Notes under the pieces: generated by a model
What the model was told of the DNA's origin: nothing
The model's database searches: none
Seen by the model: only the letters and a program-made list of their open reading frames with translations
Assembly: GCA_964476895.1 (NCBI GenBank)
Contig: CAYZCS010000025.1
Location: 1 to 13,099 of the forward strand
DNA from: JALYJZ01 sp964476895
Lineage (GTDB): Bacteria > Patescibacteriota > SICC01
DNA: 13,099 bases
Direction of reading: 5' to 3'
Made by a program: the position numbers and the translations under genes
Part shown: positions 1-4,122 of the stretch, piece by piece
Layout of the letters: each line of letters opens with the position of its first letter
Position numbering within the stretch: the first letter of the stretch is position 1

Positions 1-876
1 GAGTACGCCAAGTTCTACTTCCCGGGGTTCAAGCGCTGGAACGAGAAGGGCGCAGAGAAACTGTCGGCCCTGTTCTGCAACCAGGTCACCGAGGTGATCT
101 CGCCGTCGGACGACATCCACCGCAAGCTCAGGCGTTACGGCATCCGACGGCCGATCACGACGCTGCCGACCGGCGTGGACCGGGAGTTCTTCACGATCCG
201 CGACCCGCAGCGGAGCATCCGGAAGCGGTTCGGCATCCCGCAAGATGCGCCGTTGATGGTCACCGTCGCCCGGCTCGGCCGGGAAAAGAGCATCGATTTC
301 ATCCTGCGGGCGTTCGTCCGGATCCGGAAGCTGGAGCCGGACGCGTACTACCTGATCGTCGGCGACGGCCCCGCGCGACTGGAGCTGGAAACGTTCGCCC
401 GCGAACTCGGCATCGCCGACCGGGTGGTCTTCACCGGATTCCTGCGCAGCCGCGAGGAAGTGGTCAAGGCATATGCCACCGCCGACCTGTTCGCGTTCGC
501 CAGCCGCACGGACACCCAGTGCCTGACGATCCTGGAGGGCGCCGCGACCGGACTGCCGGTGGTGGCCGTGCAGGACCGGCCGCTGGAACTGGCGCTCCAC
601 CACGGCAAGAACGGATTCTTCACCCCGGCACGGGAAGCGCAGTTCGCCGCCAAGGCCCACCAGCTGCTCGGTGACCGCAAGCTGGCCCGCCGGTTCGGCA
701 CGGAATCGCGGAAGATTGCCCGGTCGCTCTCCGCGGAATCCCAGGCCAAGAAGCTGGCCGGGATTTACGAACGTGCCCGGGAAGAGGGGTTCGCGGAGCG
801 GGACCCGAAACGGCTGGCGGCCGCATTCAAGCGGGTCCGGAAATCCTTCCGGGGATACCCGACGATACGGCGCTGA
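1..876 (+). CDS. GT4-family glycosyltransferase, 5'-truncated by the window edge
   Basis: The frame is open from base 1 to a TGA at 874-876, giving 291 visible residues. The real start lies upstream, and the GTG at 94 is only an internal valine. This is the C-terminal part of a GT-B retaining glycosyltransferase: the second Rossmann lobe begins near VARLGREKSIDFILRAF and continues through IVGDGP to the donor-site segment DTQCLTILEGAATGLPVVA. The family E-x7-E motif appears here as D-x7-E, as in relatives of diacylglycerol glucosyltransferases that carry a TDTQ/TETQ block. From the family it should transfer a sugar from a nucleotide-sugar donor at the cytoplasmic membrane face, to a lipid or wall precursor. 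The acceptor cannot be read from sequence. The C-terminus is basic. A tRNA gene with its own promoter follows. Confidence 0.88.
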   Translation, partial: EYAKFYFPGFKRWNEKGAEKLSALFCNQVTEVISPSDDIHRKLRRYGIRRPITTLPTGVDREFFTIRDPQRSIRKRFGIPQDAPLMVTVARLGREKSIDFILRAFVRIRKLEPDAYYLIVGDGPARLELETFARELGIADRVVFTGFLRSREEVVKAYATADLFAFASRTDTQCLTILEGAATGLPVVAVQDRPLELALHHGKNGFFTPAREAQFAAKAHQLLGDRKLARRFGTESRKIARSLSAESQAKKLAGIYERAREEGFAERDPKRLAAAFKRVRKSFRGYPTIRR

Positions 877-884
877 CCCGTGCG

Positions 885-913
885 CTGACACCCCGCGGGG
901 TTTTGCCTAGAAT
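885..913 (+). promoter_or_regulatory. Promoter of tRNA-Val
   Basis: A CTGACA -35 box (885-890, one mismatch to TTGACA) and a TAGAAT -10 box (908-913) are separated by exactly 17 nt. The predicted start is near 920, just before the tRNA 5' end at 923. The spacer contains a CCCCGCGGGG palindrome followed by TTTT (891-904), which might weakly terminate the glycosyltransferase transcript. Confidence 0.6.
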
Positions 914-922
914 GGATAGGCC

Positions 923-996
923 GGGCTCGTAGCTCAGTTGGCTAGAGCGCTTGATTGACGTTCAAGAGGTCACAGGTTCGAATCCTGTCGAGCCCA
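923..996 (+). tRNA. tRNA-Val (anticodon GAC)
   Basis: A full cloverleaf can be drawn by hand. The acceptor stem is GGGCTCG/CGAGCCC (923-929 with 989-995) and the D stem is GCTC/GAGC. The anticodon stem is CTTGA/TCAAG (950-954 with 962-966) with loop TTGACGT, which puts GAC at 957-959. The T arm is ACAGG-TTCGAAT-CCTGT and the discriminator is A996. GAC reads the valine codons GUC and GUU. The 3' CCA is not fully encoded (ACCC follows), so a CCA-adding enzyme would be needed. Confidence 0.96.
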
Positions 997-1014
997 CCCG
1001 GTTCATAGCGCCGC

Positions 1015-1536
1015 TTATCCGAAGACGGCCCGTCGCAACAAGTCACGTTTGGCCAGACGCACCGATTCCGTCTGTTCTTCGAAACGATCAGGGCTCATCC
1101 AAAACCCATCGGCGATTTCTTCGGGATCCACCGTCAGCTCCGGCTCGACGCCATCGCAGCGAACCCGGAAAAAGAAGTACCGCTTGCCTTCCGAGAATCC
1201 CCGCTTGTCGGTACGGCTGGCTTCCGCCGCCAAGTCCTCGTATCCGGAAAATCCGACGACCGAGAGGCTTTCGACCGGCAAGCCGGCTTCTTCCTCGACC
1301 TCGCGCAAGGTTGCTTCGGTCGGGACCTCTCCGCGTTCGATGCCCCCCTGGGGCACGCCCCAGTAGTCGGGGTTCTTTGCCGATTGCAGCATGAGGATCT
1401 TACCCTGGGCATCTTCGACTACCGCCATGGCGACCGGCCTGAACCGGCCTTCGCGATGCGCCGTTTCGACCAACGCCGGCACTTCGGCAAGTTCTGCCGG
1501 CCGACCTTCGGGCATTTCTGAGGGCGTGCGACTCAT
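1015..1536 (-). CDS. Nudix hydrolase, RppH/Ap4A-hydrolase-like
   Basis: The 173-residue protein carries a complete Nudix box, G-x5-E-x7-REV-x-EE-x-G, at residues 64-86 (GGIERGE ... REVEEEAGL). It is preceded by WGVPQGG, the form typical of RNA 5'-pyrophosphohydrolases and diadenosine polyphosphate hydrolases. Such enzymes hydrolyse a nucleoside diphosphate linkage using Mg2+ held by the glutamates of the box. The substrate, whether mRNA 5' triphosphate, Ap4A or an oxidised nucleotide, cannot be told from sequence. Residues 1-30 are a short extension of uncertain role. The start is placed at ATG 1536 because a TATAGT box ends 8 nt upstream, implying a leaderless transcript. The gene ends 19 nt from the 3' end of the tRNA and converges on it. 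Confidence 0.9.
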   Translation of the reverse strand: MSRTPSEMPEGRPAELAEVPALVETAHREGRFRPVAMAVVEDAQGKILMLQSAKNPDYWGVPQGGIERGEVPTEATLREVEEEAGLPVESLSVVGFSGYEDLAAEASRTDKRGFSEGKRYFFFRVRCDGVEPELTVDPEEIADGFWMSPDRFEEQTESVRLAKRDLLRRAVFG

Positions 1537-1544
1537 GACGCTTC

Positions 1545-1550
1545 ACTATA
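1545..1550 (-). promoter_or_regulatory. -10 box of the Nudix gene (leaderless type)
   Basis: On the minus strand TATAGT lies 8 nt before the ATG at 1536, so transcription would begin at or within a base or two of the start codon. No convincing -35 box is visible at the usual distance, and there is no Shine-Dalgarno sequence. Confidence 0.45.
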
Positions 1551-1673
1551 TGACACCGGTATCGTCTTTTCCACAGGGCACCCTCCCGTCCCGATGATAG
1601 AGTGGGAAGTGGCGCACCCTAACAAACCGTTCAGGCCGACAGCGGCGTGGACCGAAACAAAGCGAGGTGAAAC

Positions 1674-2267
1674 ATGGGCACTCGGATCCTATTCGGGGGC
1701 ATGATCTCCTCCGGAAAGTCCACGCTCGTCTGCTCCGTCTACGAGCTGCTCCGGAGCAGGGGTTTCGACCCGTCGCTCCACGAGATCGACGTGTGGTCGG
1801 ACACCCACGACTGCATCCTCGGTCGGAAGGACTGGTCGCAACGCAACAAGCGCACCCCGCGGGATGATGACGAGATCCATGCCGAGTTCAGGGAGCGCGT
1901 CGCCGCGTTCGCTGATGACCCGACGGATATCGCCCTCGGCGACATGCCGGGACGCGAGCAGAACCGCTCGTTTCCACTGATTCCCATGGGATTGGCGGAC
2001 ATCGGCGTCCTGCTCTACCGGCGACCGGATGAGGAGGACCGCGGGTTCTTCTCCAGTAGCCGCGAGGGCTGGTACCGTCTGATGCGGATGTGGGGCATTC
2101 CCGAGGTCATCGAGGTGCAATCTATCCGCCCTGGCGACCAGGCCGCGATGGACACGTTCGCCATCGACGGGCTCGACCGGATCCCCATCCCCGACCACCC
2201 GGAGATCCAACGGCTCACCGAGCACCTGCTCGCCCGCGCCGAGGCCCTCCAAACCGCGGCCGCCTGA
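1674..2267 (+). CDS. P-loop NTPase of unknown function
   Basis: This 197-residue protein starts at an ATG behind a good ribosome-binding site (GAGGTG, 1663-1668). A Walker A motif, GMISSGKS, sits at residues 9-16. A DMPG segment follows a hydrophobic strand (IALGDMPG, residues 86-93) and could act as a Walker B or GTPase G3-like DxxG motif. A further hydrophobic strand, DIGVLLY, follows. No clear G4 NKxD base-specificity motif is seen, so ATP versus GTP use is open. No signal peptide or membrane segment is evident. I do not recognise the family. It is followed in the same orientation by a HAD phosphatase gene after 67 nt containing a perfect inverted repeat, so the two may be co-expressed; a functional link is inference only. 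Confidence 0.75.
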   Translation: MGTRILFGGMISSGKSTLVCSVYELLRSRGFDPSLHEIDVWSDTHDCILGRKDWSQRNKRTPRDDDEIHAEFRERVAAFADDPTDIALGDMPGREQNRSFPLIPMGLADIGVLLYRRPDEEDRGFFSSSREGWYRLMRMWGIPEVIEVQSIRPGDQAAMDTFAIDGLDRIPIPDHPEIQRLTEHLLARAEALQTAAA

Positions 2268-2274
2268 ACAACCG

Positions 2275-2320
2275 TATCCTCTCTCCCCGCAACCACCGCG
2301 CCCGCTGGGGAGAGAGGATA
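2275..2320. repeat. Perfect 14-bp inverted repeat between NTPase and HAD genes
   Basis: TATCCTCTCTCCCC (2275-2288) and GGGGAGAGAGGATA (2307-2320) are exact reverse complements separated by 18 nt. As RNA this is a strong hairpin beginning 7 nt after the NTPase stop codon and ending 14 nt before the HAD start codon. No U-run follows, so a classical intrinsic terminator is unlikely. The right arm contains the only purine-rich, Shine-Dalgarno-like tract upstream of the HAD gene, so the hairpin could mask it. A dyad operator for a DNA-binding protein is the alternative. Confidence 0.75.
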
Positions 2321-2334
2321 CACGACATCACACA

Positions 2335-2943
2335 ATGCAAAACGTCTTGGTCGACATCGATGACACGCTCGCGGACACGCAGGTCGCGATGCTCCGGTAT
2401 ATCAACCAGAAGAGCAAACGACCGTACCGTTTCGAAGAACTGACGCGGGAACACCGGGAACGGTCGGTTCCTGAGTACGACAAGCTGGCGAAGGAATTCA
2501 TGGACCGTCCGGACCTGATCGCGCGATGCACCCCCTGTGCGGACGCCTTGGATGCGCTCAAGCGGTTACATGGAGCCGGGTTCGCCATCCACATCGTGTC
2601 GTCACGCAGGGAACCGATCCATGACATCACGCTCGAATGGCTCCGCGAACACGGGTTCGCCGATTACGTCACCGAGGTGCACCCGCGATCGTCAAAACAG
2701 AGCGGACGCGAATTCAAACGCCTGATTTCCGAAAAGATCCGTCCGGCGGCGGCGTTCGACGACACCATGGAGGTCGCGGAAGCGTTATCCCAAATCGGCG
2801 TGACCGTCTACCTGATCCACAAACCGTGGAATGCGAGTGAGACGCTCCCGCGGAATGTCAGCCATGCGGAGACGTTCGCCGCCGCGGTCAATGCGTTCCT
2901 GAGCCGGGATCGCGCTTCTTCAGCTCCAGCGCCGCCGAATTGA
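2335..2943 (+). CDS. HAD-superfamily phosphatase, 5'(3')-deoxyribonucleotidase-like
   Basis: The 202-residue protein opens with the HAD motif I DIDDT (residues 7-11, nucleophile D7, acid/base D9). Motif II is the VSS region (88-90), basic residues in the KQSGREFKR segment (121-129) can supply motif III, and FDD (141-143) gives motif IV. A helical cap of about 60 residues sits between motifs I and II, as in the 5'-nucleotidase NT5C/YorS-like group. It should hydrolyse a phosphomonoester through a phospho-aspartate intermediate with Mg2+, possibly a deoxynucleotide. Substrate assignment is uncertain. The last 20 residues (Ala/Pro/Ser-rich) lie outside the domain. Its 3' end overlaps the convergent msrB gene by 56 bp. 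The start follows the inverted repeat and has no close ribosome-binding site. Confidence 0.82.
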   Translation: MQNVLVDIDDTLADTQVAMLRYINQKSKRPYRFEELTREHRERSVPEYDKLAKEFMDRPDLIARCTPCADALDALKRLHGAGFAIHIVSSRREPIHDITLEWLREHGFADYVTEVHPRSSKQSGREFKRLISEKIRPAAAFDDTMEVAEALSQIGVTVYLIHKPWNASETLPRNVSHAETFAAAVNAFLSRDRASSAPAPPN

Positions 2944-3304
2944 TGCAGTAGCGCTGCCCGCCGCGGTCCGCCGGACCGTCGTCGAAGACGTGCCCGAGAT
3001 GGCCGCCGCATCGGGCGCACACGACTTCCGTCCGCACCATGCCGTGCGAGTCGTCCGAACGCAGCCGCACGGCTTCCGCCACGGCCGGATCGGTGAAGCT
3101 CGGCCAGCCGGTCTCCGACTCGAACTTGGTGTCCGCGGCGAATAGCGCCGCGCCGCAGCCGGCGCAGTGGTACATCCCGTCCGCCTTCTCATGGACGTAC
3201 TTCCCGCTGAACGGCGGTTCGGTCCCCCGCTCACGCAGGATCCGGTATTGCTCAGGGGTCAGGCGTTTCCGCCACGCTTCCTCGGTCTGCGGCATTTTCC
3301 TCAT
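2888..3304 (-). CDS. msrB: Peptide-methionine (R)-S-oxide reductase MsrB
   Basis: The 138-residue protein is a full-length, single-domain MsrB. It reduces methionine-R-sulfoxide in proteins, restoring oxidised methionine, with thioredoxin as the usual reductant. The diagnostic features are LTPEQY near the N-terminus, GWPSF (66-70), the two zinc-binding CxxC pairs C47/C50 and C96/C99, and the catalytic cysteine C120 in RYCINSAAL. No signal peptide is present, so it acts in the cytoplasm. The ATG at 3304 is preferred because the -10 box lies 9 nt upstream; an alternative ATG at 3295 is possible. Its promoter overlaps that of the divergent ribozyme RNA. It may recycle its disulfide through a Cys other than the usual resolving position, which was not determined. 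Confidence 0.95.
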   Translation of the reverse strand: MRKMPQTEEAWRKRLTPEQYRILRERGTEPPFSGKYVHEKADGMYHCAGCGAALFAADTKFESETGWPSFTDPAVAEAVRLRSDDSHGMVRTEVVCARCGGHLGHVFDDGPADRGGQRYCINSAALELKKRDPGSGTH

Positions 3305-3313
3305 AGGAACGGC

Positions 3314-3342
3314 ACTATAGCACTCGGCTTGACAGCTCTCAA
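3314..3342 (-). promoter_or_regulatory. Promoter of msrB
   Basis: On the minus strand TTGAGA (3342-3337) and TATAGT (3319-3314) are separated by 17 nt, with a TG one base before the -10 box (extended -10). Predicted transcription starts near 3307, leaving a leader of about 3 nt. It lies across the divergent ribozyme promoter, whose -35 box falls inside this spacer. Confidence 0.65.
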
Positions 3343-3358
3343 CGGACGGGATTACTAT
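3329..3358 (+). promoter_or_regulatory. Promoter of the hammerhead RNA
   Basis: A consensus TTGACA -35 box (3329-3334) and a TACTAT -10 box (3353-3358) are 18 nt apart. The predicted start falls near 3361-3367, at or inside the 5' strand of ribozyme stem III. This is one of the best consensus promoters in the window, and no open reading frame follows it on this strand. Confidence 0.65.
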
Positions 3359-3360
3359 AT

Positions 3361-3482
3361 GGCCTTACGTCCTGCCTCATGAGGGCTTCGCGCCCAGCAG
3401 CTTACGTACTGCAGAGCAGCTGACGAGACCGGGGAAGTTCCGGTCGAAACGTAAGGCCCCGCCCCCGTGGCGGGGTATTTTG
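3361..3482 (+). ncRNA. Stand-alone hammerhead ribozyme RNA (type III arrangement)
   Basis: All hammerhead core positions are present. CUGACGA (C3 to A9) is at 3420-3426. Stem II is GACCGG/CCGGTC (3427-3432 with 3440-3445), with the usual G10.1-C11.1 closing pair, and GAA (G12 A13 A14) is at 3446-3448. Stem III is GGCCTTACGT/ACGTAAGGCC (3361-3370 with 3449-3458), 10 perfect pairs including A15.1-U16.1. The cleavage triplet GUC ends at C3371, so the predicted scission is between 3371 and 3372. Stem I begins CTGC/GCAG (3372-3375 with 3416-3419) and encloses a 40-nt branched region with hairpin GGGC-TTCGC-GCCC (3383-3395). The open end is stem III. The unit has its own promoter and terminator and no coding potential. 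The exact 5' end is uncertain. Known hammerheads cleave themselves to leave a 2',3'-cyclic phosphate and a 5'-OH; activity here is inferred. Confidence 0.88.
3457..3482 (+). terminator. Intrinsic terminator of the hammerhead RNA
   Basis: The stem CCCCGCC/GGCGGGG (3457-3463 with 3469-3475) has a 5-nt loop CCCGT and is followed by TATTTT (3476-3481). Two bases of its left arm (3457-3458) also pair in ribozyme stem III, so the two helices compete or stack end to end. It also separates this RNA from the convergent zinc-ribbon gene. Confidence 0.85.
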
Positions 3483-3505
3483 ATGGTCCGCGGCAGCGGC
3501 CCCTC

Positions 3506-3625
3506 TCATTCGCAGCAGGGATCGTGGTAACCGCAGTTCTCACAGTCGCCCGTCCACGCGCCGGACCGGGCGTCCATCTCGTATCCGCACTGCGGACATT
3601 CCTGGGTTTGTTCGGTGTATCCCAT
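3506..3625 (-). CDS. Small zinc-ribbon protein, 39 residues
   Basis: On the minus strand an ATG at 3625 opens a 40-codon frame ending in TGA at 3508-3506. The product begins MGYTEQTQECPQCGYEMDAR and carries two zinc knuckles, CPQCG (residues 10-14) and CENCG (28-32). A final Asp-Pro-Cys-Cys-Glu tail adds two more cysteines (37-38). The two CxxC pairs 14 residues apart are the arrangement of a minimal zinc ribbon or rubredoxin-like fold. The density of paired cysteines in a short frame makes a real gene likely. A TAGGCT -10-like box lies 6 nt before the ATG, as for other genes here. Function is unknown; nucleic-acid binding or metal/redox roles are possible. It converges on the hammerhead RNA unit. 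Confidence 0.7.
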   Translation of the reverse strand: MGYTEQTQECPQCGYEMDARSGAWTGDCENCGYHDPCCE

Positions 3626-3669
3626 GCGTCGAGCCTATCTTCGAACCGGGCAGACAGGCGGTCAAGCAC

Positions 3670-3698
3670 TTGCCACCGTCCAATCGCTCCGCTACCAA
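3670..3698 (+). promoter_or_regulatory. Promoter of the cytidylyltransferase gene (leaderless type)
   Basis: TTGCCA (3670-3675) and TACCAA (3693-3698) are 17 nt apart, and the -10 box ends 6 nt before the ATG at 3705. Transcription is therefore predicted to start at the start codon itself. Confidence 0.5.
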
Positions 3699-3704
3699 GG
3701 GAGC

Positions 3705-4109
3705 ATGGCGAAGAAACGGGTCCTGGCCAGCGGCGTGTTCGACGTGCTCCATCCCGGGCACGTCCATTACCTGACCGAGGCCAAGCGACACGGCGACCAC
3801 CTCACGGTGATCGTCACGTCGGATGCCCAGGCGGCCCGTGAGAAACGGCCGCCGAAGCACCCGGCTGCGGAACGGGCCGGGCAGGTAGCCGCGCTCGAAC
3901 CGGTCGACGAGGCCGTGGTCGGGACCGAACCGTATGACCTGACCGGTATGGTCCGCGAGCTCCGGCCCGACGTGATCGCGCTCGGTCATGACCAGCCGTT
4001 CGATCCCGCGGAGCTCGTCCGTATCCTGCAAACGGCGGGCCTTACCGTCCGGGTCGTCCGCTGTTCGGAGCGGCCCGGCGCGCGCACCAGCGACCTGCTG
4101 GACGAGTAG
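3705..4109 (+). CDS. Cytidylyltransferase-family protein, RibL-type FAD synthetase-like
   Basis: The 134-residue protein is a compact nucleotidyltransferase of the GCT/RibL class. It has GVFDVLHPGHVHYL (10-23) with the HxGH motif HPGH (16-19), a KRPPKHPAAER segment (47-57), VDEAVVG (67-73), IALGHDQ (91-97) and RTSDLL (127-132) in place of the usual ISTT/RTS loop. The LGxDQ block resembles archaeal-type FAD synthetases (FMN + ATP to FAD) more than TagD glycerol-3-phosphate cytidylyltransferase, but TagD or an HldE-C-like adenylyl/cytidylyl transferase cannot be excluded. The ATG at 3705 is chosen over upstream in-frame codons because the protein fold starts there and a promoter ends 6 nt before it. 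thrS follows after 13 nt. Confidence 0.82.
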   Translation: MAKKRVLASGVFDVLHPGHVHYLTEAKRHGDHLTVIVTSDAQAAREKRPPKHPAAERAGQVAALEPVDEAVVGTEPYDLTGMVRELRPDVIALGHDQPFDPAELVRILQTAGLTVRVVRCSERPGARTSDLLDE

Positions 4110-4110
4110 C

Positions 4111-4116
4111 TATACT
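4111..4116 (+). promoter_or_regulatory. -10 box of thrS (leaderless type)
   Basis: TATACT lies immediately after the stop codon of the preceding gene and exactly 6 nt before the thrS ATG at 4123. No good -35 box is seen 16-18 nt upstream. There is no Shine-Dalgarno sequence, so a leaderless transcript is the simplest reading. Confidence 0.45.
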
Positions 4117-4122
4117 GGACGC

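Noticed and set aside
891..904. CCCCGCGGGG-TTTT as a strong terminator of the glycosyltransferase gene
   Set aside because: A self-complementary 10-mer leaves no adequate loop with a full stem; it falls inside the tRNA promoter spacer and is noted only as a weak possibility.
951..1394. 147-residue plus-strand frame beginning inside the tRNA
   Set aside because: It starts in the tRNA gene and runs antisense to the Nudix gene, with no domain.
3361..3482. SRP/4.5S RNA, 6S RNA or a metabolite riboswitch as identity of the small RNA
   Set aside because: The SRP apical motif (GGAAGNAGC-type loop in a long hairpin) is absent and no riboswitch core I know fits, while all hammerhead core positions and stems fit. 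No gene follows on the same strand for a riboswitch to control.
3355..3841. Larger frames across the ribozyme region (minus 3355-3669, plus 3467-3841)
   Set aside because: They cross the ribozyme, terminator or zinc-ribbon gene and have no coding features; the small CxxC frame and the RNA structure explain the region better.
3988..4122. N-terminal extension of thrS
   Set aside because: It overlaps the well-supported cytidylyltransferase gene in another frame and shows no TGS-like residues.
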